64,000 bases of DNA from JAGIBJ01 sp032119595. Lineage in GTDB: Bacteria; Actinomycetota; Thermoleophilia; Solirubrobacterales; Solirubrobacteraceae. A program made the translations under genes and the position numbers. The notes below the pieces were generated by a model that saw only the letters and a list, made by a program, of their open reading frames with translations, made no database searches and was not told the DNA's origin. The stretch covers positions 1,488,001-1,552,000 of the forward strand of contig JAUMBQ010000006.1 in the NCBI GenBank assembly GCA_032119595.1. The letters run 5' to 3'. Shown piece after piece: positions 35,536-43,739 of the stretch; position 1 is the first letter of the stretch, and the number at the start of each line of letters is the position of its first letter.

Positions 35536-36855
35536 ATGAGCACCCTTCTCCTCTGCGGCGGCCACGGCCCCGGCGGCGACCGACTCGACCTTCGCTGCGA
35601 TGCCGCGACCGGGTTGATCGTCGACGCGGCCCCGCAGCTCGCCGAGCGGGATGGCGATCAGTTCGTCGATTGCGCGGACCTGGTGCTGCTCCCGGCGCCG
35701 GTCGAGCCGCACGCCCATCTCGACAAGGCGCTGTCCGGCGATCGCGCCCCGAATCCGGCCGGCGACCTGATGGGCGCCATCGACGCGTGGCACGCCTATC
35801 GCGGCCGGATCGACGCCGCCGACTTCGCCGCCCGAGCCCGCGCGGCGGCTCTCGAGCTGGTCGCGCACGGCACCACCACGATCCGCAGCCATGTGGACGT
35901 CGGGCCAGAGCTGGGGCTCCGCGCGCTGCTGGCCGTGAAGACGGTGAAGGACGAGCTGGCCGCTGCCGGCCTCTGCGATCTGCAGCTCGTGGCCCTGATC
36001 TCGTGCCCGCTGACCGGCGAGGCCGGCGCCGCGAACCGGGCGCTGCTGCGCGAGGCGATGGCTGCCGGCGCGGACATCGTCGGTGGGGCGCCCCACATCG
36101 ATCCCGATCCCGCCGGCGCCACCCGCGAACTCGTCGCCGTGGCCGCCGAACTCGGCAAGCCGATCGACCTGCATGTCGATGAGACCCTCGATCCGGGCAC
36201 GCTCTTCCTCCGCGACTACGCGGCGGCGATTGCCGGCCAGGACACGATCCCGTCCGCCGTTGCCGGGCACTGCGTATCGCTCTCGATGCAGTCGCCGGAG
36301 CGGCAGGTGCTGATCGCGGGCGAAGTCGCCGCTGCGGGCATCGCCGTGATCCCGCTGCCGCAGAGCAATCTCTACCTCCAGTCCCGTGGCCTGGGCACCG
36401 CGCCGCCGCGGGGCATCACCGCCGTGCGCCCGCTGATGGAGGCCGGGGTCACGGTCGCGGCGGGCGCCGACAACGTGCGCGACCCGTTCAATGCCGTCGG
36501 GCGCTCGGATGCCTTCGAGACGGCCGCGATGATGGTGATGGCCGCGCACCTCAGCCCGGACGAGGCCTGGCATGCCGTCTCCGGTGCGGCCCGCGTAGCG
36601 ATCGGTTTGCCGCCGGTGACCCTCGAACCGGGCGACCCCGCCGAGATCCTCGCGGCGCGCGGGACCTCGCTGACCGACGCGATCGCCCGCGCCAGCGACG
36701 AGCGGATCGTCGTGCACCGCGGCGTCGTCGTCGCCCGCACGACCGTCTCGACCACGTTCACGCGTCGACCGTCCGCCGCCGAGCCCCTCGCGCCGACGCT
36801 CGCCCCCAGCTTCACCGCCTCCGACTCCGCACCGACCTTGGTCCCTCTTTCATGA
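35536..36855 (+). CDS. Amidohydrolase, cytosine deaminase-like
   Basis: This 439-residue amidohydrolase is CodA/AtzC-like. It has VEPHAHLDKALSGD (His59, His61), DLHVDETLDPGT with the catalytic Glu, VAGHCVSLSMQS with the next metal His, and VAAGADNVRDPFNAVGRSDA with the metal Asp, so the active site is complete. The family hydrolyses amino or alkylamino groups on pyrimidine or triazine rings; the true substrate is open. It overlaps the ABC ATPase gene by 4 bp and leads the rightward arm, so it probably acts on what the transporter imports. The last 40 residues are a low-complexity Pro/Ser/Thr tail. Confidence 0.87.
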   Translation: MSTLLLCGGHGPGGDRLDLRCDAATGLIVDAAPQLAERDGDQFVDCADLVLLPAPVEPHAHLDKALSGDRAPNPAGDLMGAIDAWHAYRGRIDAADFAARARAAALELVAHGTTTIRSHVDVGPELGLRALLAVKTVKDELAAAGLCDLQLVALISCPLTGEAGAANRALLREAMAAGADIVGGAPHIDPDPAGATRELVAVAAELGKPIDLHVDETLDPGTLFLRDYAAAIAGQDTIPSAVAGHCVSLSMQSPERQVLIAGEVAAAGIAVIPLPQSNLYLQSRGLGTAPPRGITAVRPLMEAGVTVAAGADNVRDPFNAVGRSDAFETAAMMVMAAHLSPDEAWHAVSGAARVAIGLPPVTLEPGDPAEILAARGTSLTDAIARASDERIVVHRGVVVARTTVSTTFTRRPSAAEPLAPTLAPSFTASDSAPTLVPLS

Positions 36856-37631
36856 GCACGCTGGCCTCACCCAACAAACGGACCCAGGTCGCCACCGCTG
36901 GCCAGGGCATGACCTTCGACAAGGTCTCGATGCGCTTCCCGGACGGGACGCAGGCGATCGAGGAGGCGAGCTTCTCGATCGGCCCGAAGGAGTTCGTCTC
37001 CGTGGTCGGGCCGTCCGGCTGTGGCAAGTCGACGTTGCTGAAGATCGCCTCGGGGCTGCTGCCCCACACCGGCGGCGATGTGACGGTCGACGCCGGCCAC
37101 ATCGGCTACGTGTTTCAGGACGCGACGCTGCTGCCGTGGCGGACGGTCAGCGGCAACGTCGAGCTGCTCGGCGAGCTGGAAGGCATGCCGAAGGCGGAGC
37201 GACGCGCGGCGGCCCAGAAAGCGATCGAGCTGGTCGGCCTGAAGGGCTTTGAAGACAAGTATCCGAAGTCGCTCTCGGGCGGCATGAAGATGCGCGCATC
37301 GCTGGCGCGGGCGCTCACCCTCAACCCCAAGACCTTCCTGTTCGACGAGCCATTTGGCGCGCTCGACGAGATCACCCGCGAGCGCCTCAATGACGAGCTC
37401 CTTCAGCTCTTCGTGCGCGACGGTTTCGCCGGCCTCTTCATCACGCACTCGATCCAGGAAGCCGTGTTTCTGTCGACCCGCGTGCTGGTGATGTCGGGGC
37501 GGCCAGGCCGGATCGTCGGCGACTACGAGATTCCGTTTGCGTATCCGAGGGAGCCGGACCTGCGGTTCGACCCGGCCTTTGCGGAGCTGTCCGGCGAGAT
37601 CTCCGAGAGTCTGCGGGGGGCGCACGCATGA
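36852..37631 (+). CDS. ABC transporter ATPase (nitrate/sulfonate/taurine type)
   Basis: This 259-residue ATPase has Walker A VVGPSGCGKSTLLKIASGLL, Q-loop YVFQDATLLPWRTV, signature LSGGMKMRASLARAL, Walker B TFLFDEPFGALDEITRE and switch His in GLFITHSIQEAVFLS. The LLPWRTV Q-loop and SIQEAVFLS are typical of SsuB/TauB/ThiZ-like importers. It overlaps both neighbours by 4 bp. With the permease and lipoprotein downstream it forms an uptake system for an unknown, probably nitrogen-containing, small molecule. Confidence 0.93.
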   Translation: MSTLASPNKRTQVATAGQGMTFDKVSMRFPDGTQAIEEASFSIGPKEFVSVVGPSGCGKSTLLKIASGLLPHTGGDVTVDAGHIGYVFQDATLLPWRTVSGNVELLGELEGMPKAERRAAAQKAIELVGLKGFEDKYPKSLSGGMKMRASLARALTLNPKTFLFDEPFGALDEITRERLNDELLQLFVRDGFAGLFITHSIQEAVFLSTRVLVMSGRPGRIVGDYEIPFAYPREPDLRFDPAFAELSGEISESLRGAHA

Positions 37632-38527
37632 GCACGCTCACGCAGCAGCAAGCGGCCGCGGCGATCGTGATGGCGCGCCGCGCCGAGCGCGCCGAGATGG
37701 CGGCGAAGGCCAAGGAGCAGGGCGCCGCGCCCGCCACGACCGCGGACTTCCTTCGCAAGGTCGTGCCGCCGATCCTCGTCTTCTTCCTGGCGATCGGCGG
37801 CTGGGTCGGCCTCCACTACGGGCTCCAGGAAGACAAGGCCATCACGGTCCCGCTCCCGTGGGACGTGATCAAGGTCGGCGTGTTCGACACCGTGAACCTG
37901 CAGATGAGCCTGGATGGCCTCTGGCTCAGCGCCAAGGCGGCGATCGTCGGCCTCGTACTCACGGTGGTCCTCGGCATGGCGTTCGCGATTGCGATGAGTC
38001 AGGCGAAGTGGGTCGAGCAGGCGCTGCTGCCGTACGCGGTCGCGATGCAGACCACGCCGATCCTGGCCCTCGTGCCGCTGATCGGCGTCGTGATCGGGTT
38101 CGACTTCCCGAGCCGCGTGATCGTCGTGATCTTGATCTCGGTCTTCCCGTTCATCAACAACGCGCTCTTCGGGTTGCTCGCCGCCGAGAAGGGCCAGCAC
38201 GACCTCCTCACCCTCCACGATGCCTCCCGCTGGACGCGCCTCGTGAAGCTCCAGATCCCGGCTGCGCTGCCAGCGATCTTCACCGGCCTGCGGGTCGCCG
38301 CGGTGATGGCGGTCGTCGGCGCGGTCGTCGGCGACTTCTTCTTCACGCAGGGCGATCCGGGCCTCGGCCAGATGATCAACCTCGACGCATCCCAGCTCCA
38401 GTACGAGCGGATGTATACGGAGGTCATCCTCGCGATGCTCCTCGGCATTTTCGCCTACCTGGCCGTCGCCTTCGCCGAGAAGCGCGTGATCGGCAAGTGG
38501 CACTCCTCGACCCGCCCGGGTGTCTGA
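37628..38527 (+). CDS. ABC transporter permease (SsuC/TauC type)
   Basis: This 299-residue permease has six or so helices and the EAA-loop region DLLTLHDASRWTRLVKLQIP AALPAIFTGLRVA. The loop is followed by MAVVGAVVGDFFFTQGDPGLGQM. The N-terminus (MSTLTQQQAAAAIVMARRAE) is an unusually long charged cytosolic segment of about 45 residues before the first helix. Each translocating unit would contain two copies. It is coupled to the ATPase by a 4-bp overlap and followed by the binding protein. Confidence 0.92.
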   Translation: MSTLTQQQAAAAIVMARRAERAEMAAKAKEQGAAPATTADFLRKVVPPILVFFLAIGGWVGLHYGLQEDKAITVPLPWDVIKVGVFDTVNLQMSLDGLWLSAKAAIVGLVLTVVLGMAFAIAMSQAKWVEQALLPYAVAMQTTPILALVPLIGVVIGFDFPSRVIVVILISVFPFINNALFGLLAAEKGQHDLLTLHDASRWTRLVKLQIPAALPAIFTGLRVAAVMAVVGAVVGDFFFTQGDPGLGQMINLDASQLQYERMYTEVILAMLLGIFAYLAVAFAEKRVIGKWHSSTRPGV

Positions 38528-38651
38528 CGGCGCGCCCCGCGCCCGCCGGTCCACCAGGCCTCCCGCCGCCCAGCCTTCCGGCCTGCCGTCTCATCACGGC
38601 GGGCCGGTGTTCACCTCCTCACACCCCCACCCCCACTGAAATTGGAGCCCC

Positions 38652-39833
38652 ATGAAGACCGGTCGTAGACCAGTAGCGCTCGCTGCCCTCCTCGCCGCCT
38701 CGGCGCTCACCTTCGCCGCCTGCGGCGACGACGAGGACACCTCCACGGCCTCCGACACGCCGGCGGCCTCCTCGACCGCGGCCAGCGACGTGTCGCTCAA
38801 GGGCATCTGTCCGGACACGGTCACGATCCAGACCGACTGGCAGCCGGAGTCCGATCACTCGGAGGCATACGCGCTCATCGGCGGCAACATCGTCTACTCC
38901 AAGGCGAAGAAGCGCGTCACCGGCGACCTCATGGCGCAGGGTGAGCCGACCGGCGTGAAGGTGGAGGTTCGCGCTGGCGGTCCGGCCGTCGGCTTCGCGT
39001 CGCCGACCCAGCAGATGTACACCGACTCCGACATCACCCTCGGTTACGTCAACACTGACGAGGCCGTGCAGAACTCCGGCAAGTTCCCGATGATCCAGGT
39101 CATGGCGCCGCGCGAGAAGTGGGCGCAGGTGCTGATCTTCGACCCGGGCAACTACGACTTCAAGACGATCGCCGACATCGGCAAGACCGACACGAAGGTC
39201 CTGTACTTCAAGGGCAACGTGTACATGGACTACCTCGTCGGCGCGGGCGTGCTGAAGAAGGACCAGGTCGACTCGTCGTACGACGGCAAGCCGGCCCGCT
39301 TCGTCACCTCCGGTGGCAAGGTCGTGCAGCAGGGCTTCATCACCGCGGAGCCGTGGCAGTACGAGAACACCGTGAAGCAGTGGGCCAAGAAGGTCGCCAC
39401 GCTGCCGATCGCGGACGCGGGCTACCCGAACTACGGCGAGGCCATCGGCGTGAAGGCGAAGGACCTCGAGAAGATGCGGCCGTGCCTTGAGAAGCTCGTG
39501 CCGATCATCCAGCAGGCGCAGGTCGACTACGCCAACGATCCGGCCGCGACCAACGCGGTGATCGTGAAGGCCGCCGCGACCAACGCTGACGGCTGGGAAT
39601 ACCCGATGGAGCTCGCCGACTACGGCGCCAAGGCGCAGGTCGACGCCGGCATCATCGGCGACGGCGACACGCCCGGCCTCGGTGACATCGACGAGGCCCG
39701 CACCCAGAAGATGATCGACCTCACGGCGCCCATCTACAAGAAGCAGAACATCAAGGTCAAGGAAGGCCTCAAAGCCACCGACCTGTTCACCAACGAGTTC
39801 ATCGACTCCTCGATCTCCCTCGAGGCCAAGTAG
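38652..39833 (+). CDS. ABC transporter substrate-binding lipoprotein
   Basis: This 393-residue lipoprotein starts MKTGRRPVALAALLAASALT, with a lipobox ending FAAC (Cys near residue 24) and a Ser/Thr/Asp-rich linker. The mature domain (GICPDTVTIQTDWQPESDHS, then PTGVKVEVRAGGPAVGFASP) is a type 2 periplasmic-binding fold of the NMT1/THI5-like class. Members bind pyrimidines, sulfonates or other small organics. GGAG lies 7 bp before the ATG. It is fourth in the rightward arm and separated from the permease by 124 bp, which may allow a separate or processed transcript giving the higher level binding proteins need. Confidence 0.9.
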   Translation: MKTGRRPVALAALLAASALTFAACGDDEDTSTASDTPAASSTAASDVSLKGICPDTVTIQTDWQPESDHSEAYALIGGNIVYSKAKKRVTGDLMAQGEPTGVKVEVRAGGPAVGFASPTQQMYTDSDITLGYVNTDEAVQNSGKFPMIQVMAPREKWAQVLIFDPGNYDFKTIADIGKTDTKVLYFKGNVYMDYLVGAGVLKKDQVDSSYDGKPARFVTSGGKVVQQGFITAEPWQYENTVKQWAKKVATLPIADAGYPNYGEAIGVKAKDLEKMRPCLEKLVPIIQQAQVDYANDPAATNAVIVKAAATNADGWEYPMELADYGAKAQVDAGIIGDGDTPGLGDIDEARTQKMIDLTAPIYKKQNIKVKEGLKATDLFTNEFIDSSISLEAK

Positions 39834-39911
39834 ATGGCCCCACCCGCTCGCCGCTAGGCGACTTCACGCTGCCGCGCTCGGAGAGCAGAACGAGCGCGCA
39901 CACGCTGCCTT

Positions 39912-39946
39912 GAGGGGCGGGGTCCTGGTGCGGGACCCCGCCCCTC
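39912..39946 (+). terminator. Strong hairpin after the binding-protein gene
   Basis: GAGGGGCGGGGTCC pairs perfectly over 14 bp with GGACCCCGCCCCTC around a 7-base loop, about 80 bp after the stop codon. It ends the importer operon. Confidence 0.75.
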
Positions 39947-39970
39947 GGCACGTTCTGCGGCCTGACCGGG

Positions 39971-40022
39971 CGGTGAGCGGCCATTTTCTGTTGTCAGGGC
40001 AGCAGATTTTGGCCGCTCAGCG
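39971..40022. repeat. Dispersed palindromic repeat, copy 3 of 5
   Basis: The 23-bp arms surround a TCAGGG loop. The inner arm reads CTGTTG against CAGCAG, different from copies 1 and 2 but still pairable (one G-T). It ends 35 bp before the ATG of the GRAM-like gene, so it may lie in that gene's promoter or leader. Confidence 0.85.
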
Positions 40023-40057
40023 TTGGTCGGGGGCGGTGGCGCCGGTACGTTGCTGGC

Positions 40058-40375
40058 ATGGCCGTGTTGAAGAGTGGCGTCGCGAATCTGTTGCGGGGCA
40101 AGGAGAGCGTTGGCGGGAAGCTGGTGCTCGACGGGCGGTACCTGCGCTTTGAACCGCACAAGGTCAACGTGCAGCGCGGACCGGTGGTGATCCACATCAC
40201 CGACATCAAACGACTGCGCCCGGCCTGGACGAAGTTCCTCGGGGCCATCCCGCTCGCCCCGAACGGCCTCGACGTCGAGATGCGCAACGGCGAGGTCTTT
40301 CACTTCACCGTGGGCGGACGCAAGGCCTGGATCCAAGAGATCGAGTACGCCTTCGCCGACACGCCCCGCGGCTGA
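40058..40375 (+). CDS. Small GRAM/PH-like protein
   Basis: This 105-residue soluble protein, MAVLKSGVANLLRGKESVGG and onward, has the beta-strand pattern and GKLVLDGRYLRFEPHKVNVQ start of GRAM/PH-like domains, which bind lipids or proteins. The central RGPVVIHITDIKRLRPAWTK and the helix AWIQEIEYAFADTP at the end complete a single domain. It is complete and single-domain. It stands alone between the importer terminator and the amidase gene; function unknown. Confidence 0.75.
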   Translation: MAVLKSGVANLLRGKESVGGKLVLDGRYLRFEPHKVNVQRGPVVIHITDIKRLRPAWTKFLGAIPLAPNGLDVEMRNGEVFHFTVGGRKAWIQEIEYAFADTPRG

Positions 40376-40666
40376 CCCGCCGCGGGGCCATTCGCGGGGC
40401 GGGTGCCGCGTCGGCTGGCCCGCGCGGTGCGGACGCGCCAGTCCGCTCGGGGCTGGTGGCATGCCGGTTTGCTCTGGCTAAACGAACAAACTCTGCCAAG
40501 TTCGGCCGGGGGTTTGTTCGAGCCGGCCCGCAAGCGGACACCTTTGTACGGATGTCGAATGGGGCCGAAGAGGGGCAAACGTAGCGTCCGGCCCGTCGAG
40601 GAACGGTCATTCCGAGATGCGTGCCACCCGGCGCGGCCCCCACCCCCATCCCGAGGAAACGATCTC

Positions 40667-43600
40667 TTGATCAGGTCCACTTTGCGCGGCGATTCGCCGC
40701 GTCGGCGGCGCGTCAGCGCGGCCGTGGCAGGCACCGTGCTTGCCGCCTCCGGCTTCGCCGCCACTCCGGCGTCCGCCACCACGTACGTGCCGCTGCTCAG
40801 CGGTGATCGCGTCGGCGTGCAGGACGCCGCCGCTCCCGGTCTCGACACCGGCAGCATTCGCAACACCACCGCCCAGGCCCTCACCGGCTTCGGCGGCCTG
40901 CGACTCCGCGTGAGCGGCAGCAGCCTCACCGCGAAGGAACAGACCTTCAACGGCGAACTCATGCGCGGGTTCGGCCTGCAGTACGACGGCTACGACCGCT
41001 TCAAGACCACGAAGGCCGTGCCGCTCGGCGGCATCAGCACGACGCGCTCCATCCGCGTCGCCCGCGACGCCAACTGGCTGCGCTACTTCGACACATTCAC
41101 GAACACGACGTCGCACACCGTCACGGCCGAGGTCGTCTTCGGCGGCCAGACCGGCTGGAACACCGCCATCACCACGGGCGCCGGCGGCACCAACAACACC
41201 CAGGTGCTTGACACCACCGACGGCGACACCGCCGTCGAGACGTCCGACACGTGGGTCGAGATGGGCAGCGCCGCCACGAAGGCGGGTCCGTCGACCTTTG
41301 GCCCGTCCGCCGTCGTGATCGGGTCGCCGACGACCGGTTTCAGCGCGTCGTCGAACTTCCTGCGGGATTCGTTCAACCAGACGATCGCCACCACCGGCCA
41401 CGAAGGCAACTTCACCGGCTACAAGAACACGCTCACGCTGCTGCCCGGCGAGTCGCGTTCGCTGCTGCGGTACGTCGTGACTGGCATCTCCGAGACCCGC
41501 GCGCTCACCACCGGTGCGCCGATCCCGGCCGCCGGCACTCAGATCGCGCAGGTCAAGACCGACGCCGGCACGCTGGCGACCACCCCGGTCGTCGCCGACC
41601 TCACTCCGGCTGAGCTGTGCTCGGTCGCGAACTGGGCGCCGTCGGCGCTCGGCGGCACGCTGAACTGCGCGCTCGTCACGCCGCTGGATCCGGACGTCGC
41701 CCGGCAGGTCCCGACCCCGGTCACCAGCTCGCCGTATGACGTCGTCGGCAAGACCATCGAGCAGATGCAGGCCGACATGACGTCGGGCAAGACGACCTCC
41801 CAGGAGATCACCCGCGCCTACCTCGACCGCATCGCCGCGTACGACACAGGCCAGTACGGCTTCCATAGCTACATCTACGTCGCTGATGACGCAATGGAGC
41901 AGGCCAAGAAGGCCGACGAGGCCCGCGCCGCCGGCACGAAGAACGCGATGCTCGGCATCCCGGTTGGAGTGAAGGATCTCTACTCCACGTACGACATGCC
42001 GACCACCGGCGGCAGCCGCGTGTTCGACGGCTTCCAGCCGCAGAAGGACTCCTTCATCGTGAAGCGCATCCGCCAGGCCGGCGGTGTGATCATCGGCAAG
42101 ACGAACCTCTCGGAGTACGCAAACTCCGGGCACTTCAGCGAGTCGGCCTTCGGGCAGGTCTGGAATGCGTTCGAGCCTTCCAAGAGCTCGATCGGCTCCT
42201 CCGGCGGCTCCGCCGTCTCCACGGCTCTCAGTCTCAACTCCTGGACCCTCGGGTCCCAGACCGGCGACTCCCTCTGGGGTCCGTCGTCGGCCGCCAGCCT
42301 GTACACCCTGCGCGGCACCGACGGCATGACGTCGAACGCTCGCGTCATGCCGCTCACGTGGCTGCAGGACTACGCCGGCCCGATGACGCGATCCGTGGGC
42401 GACCTCGCCGACGCGCTCAACGTGATCACCGGTACCGACCCGGAGGACTTCCGCACGAAGGACGCCGACAAGTACCGCCCGGCCGACTGGCGCAGCACGT
42501 TCAAGGACGACGCGCTGAAGGGCAAGAAGATCGGCTACCTGCCGAGCGCCTTCGCCGACCCGTTCGGGACGACGGCCACGAGCGACGCGCTCAAAGCCAC
42601 GTTCCCGACCTTCGAGGCGGCCGGCGCCACGGTGGTCCAGATGACGGGCACGCAGCCGACCGCGCCGACGGTCCCCGCGGGCCAGTCGCTCGGCGATCGC
42701 AGCTACGAGGGCTGGAGCCGCTGGCTCCAGGAGCACCCGGAGTCGGGCTACACCGATGCGACGCAGATCATCATGTCGCAGAAGCGCCTGCCCTACTCGC
42801 GGTACGCCCCGGCGACCTACCAGGGTGCCGGTCCGATGACCGAGTCCAACATCCAGACGTGGCTGAAGTACCGCGCCGACTACAAGCAGAAGATCGCTGA
42901 CTGGATGGATGCCCAGGGCGTCGACGCCGTCGTCTACCCGGGCCTCCTGTCCGACGTGAACCTCAACGACGGTCAGATCCCGAGCTTCGGCCGGCTCGAC
43001 CCGCCGAGTTCGGCGTCCGGTGCGCCGACGGTCATCTTCCCGGTCGGGGTCAACCCGAACGGCGAGCCGATGAACCTGCAGATCCTCGGCAAGGCCTGGG
43101 AAGACGACAAGCTCCTCGGCTACGCGTACGCGTTCGACAAGATCAAGCAGGGTCACGTGCTTCCGACGACGGCGCCCGCCCTCGAATACGAGGCCGACGT
43201 GACCCCGAAGCCGATCGTGATCGAGAAGCCCGCTCCGGCGATCACGGTCCCGGCCGCTCCGGACCCGAACACCAACACGAACAACCCCACGGCCCCGGCC
43301 GCGGGTGGCACGACGACGCCGGTCGCGACGACGCCCCCGGCGCCGGTCAAGATCGCCATCACCGTGAAGTACGCCACGTCGGCGACGGTGAAGTCGGGCC
43401 GCGTTCGGTTCACGCTGAGCAACTCGAGCACGCAGACCCTCACGGGTGTCGTGACGCTCAAGGCGAGGCTGATCGTCTCCGGGAAGGTGAAGACGATCAC
43501 CCTCGGGACCGCGTCGATCAGCGTGTCCGCCAAGGGCAAGAAGACCCTCTTGGTCACGCTCACGAGCGCGGCCAAGAAGTCACTGAAGGGCCGCACGAAG

Positions 43601-43687
43601 ATCACGGCGACGGCGAGCTACCAGCTGGCCAACGCCTCAGGGACCTCGCTCACGAAGAGCAAGTCGCTGAAGATCAAGCTGCGCTAG
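40667..43687 (+). CDS. Large secreted amidase-signature protein
   Basis: The likely start is TTG 40667 with GAGG 10 bp upstream, giving 1006 residues with a Tat/Sec-like signal (RRRRVSAAVAGTVLAASGFA). Residues 40-340 are an uncharacterised beta-rich domain. Residues 370-830 are an amidase-signature domain with GIPVGVKDLYSTYDMPTTGG (catalytic Lys), SSIGSSGGSAVS (cis-Ser) and LGSQTGDSLWGPSSA. The last normally reads TGGS(I)R, so Gly is Asp and Arg is Trp next to the nucleophile Ser. A Pro/Thr linker and a Lys-rich beta C-terminus (KSGRVRFTLSNSS ... KKTLLVTLTSAAKKSLKGR) follow. It may release ammonia from extracellular amides or wall material. Confidence 0.85.
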   Translation: MIRSTLRGDSPRRRRVSAAVAGTVLAASGFAATPASATTYVPLLSGDRVGVQDAAAPGLDTGSIRNTTAQALTGFGGLRLRVSGSSLTAKEQTFNGELMRGFGLQYDGYDRFKTTKAVPLGGISTTRSIRVARDANWLRYFDTFTNTTSHTVTAEVVFGGQTGWNTAITTGAGGTNNTQVLDTTDGDTAVETSDTWVEMGSAATKAGPSTFGPSAVVIGSPTTGFSASSNFLRDSFNQTIATTGHEGNFTGYKNTLTLLPGESRSLLRYVVTGISETRALTTGAPIPAAGTQIAQVKTDAGTLATTPVVADLTPAELCSVANWAPSALGGTLNCALVTPLDPDVARQVPTPVTSSPYDVVGKTIEQMQADMTSGKTTSQEITRAYLDRIAAYDTGQYGFHSYIYVADDAMEQAKKADEARAAGTKNAMLGIPVGVKDLYSTYDMPTTGGSRVFDGFQPQKDSFIVKRIRQAGGVIIGKTNLSEYANSGHFSESAFGQVWNAFEPSKSSIGSSGGSAVSTALSLNSWTLGSQTGDSLWGPSSAASLYTLRGTDGMTSNARVMPLTWLQDYAGPMTRSVGDLADALNVITGTDPEDFRTKDADKYRPADWRSTFKDDALKGKKIGYLPSAFADPFGTTATSDALKATFPTFEAAGATVVQMTGTQPTAPTVPAGQSLGDRSYEGWSRWLQEHPESGYTDATQIIMSQKRLPYSRYAPATYQGAGPMTESNIQTWLKYRADYKQKIADWMDAQGVDAVVYPGLLSDVNLNDGQIPSFGRLDPPSSASGAPTVIFPVGVNPNGEPMNLQILGKAWEDDKLLGYAYAFDKIKQGHVLPTTAPALEYEADVTPKPIVIEKPAPAITVPAAPDPNTNTNNPTAPAAGGTTTPVATTPPAPVKIAITVKYATSATVKSGRVRFTLSNSSTQTLTGVVTLKARLIVSGKVKTITLGTASISVSAKGKKTLLVTLTSAAKKSLKGRTKITATASYQLANASGTSLTKSKSLKIKLR

Positions 43688-43701
43688 CGCGCGGCGACCC
43701 G

Positions 43702-43731
43702 GTGGGCGGCGTGCTTCGGCGCGCCGCCCAC
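43702..43731. terminator. Hairpin with TTCG tetraloop between convergent genes
   Basis: A 13-bp stem (GTGGGCGGCGTGC with GCGCGCCGCCCAC, one wobble) closes a TTCG loop flanked by C and G, the exceptionally stable UUCG tetraloop. It serves the converging amidase and ABC-F genes. Confidence 0.75.
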
Positions 43732-43739
43732 AGTGGCGG

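Noticed and set aside
36740..36790. Shared peptide TTFTRRPS near the end of the CodA-like protein and in the frame before the creatininase start (about 35320-35345)
   Set aside because: The nucleotide match is short and imperfect, and one occurrence is in sequence that is probably not translated. I treat it as chance.
38528..38651. Possible thiamine or purine riboswitch before the binding lipoprotein gene
   Set aside because: No CTGAGA or other conserved aptamer core was found; the stretch is C-rich and looks like an ordinary operon spacer.
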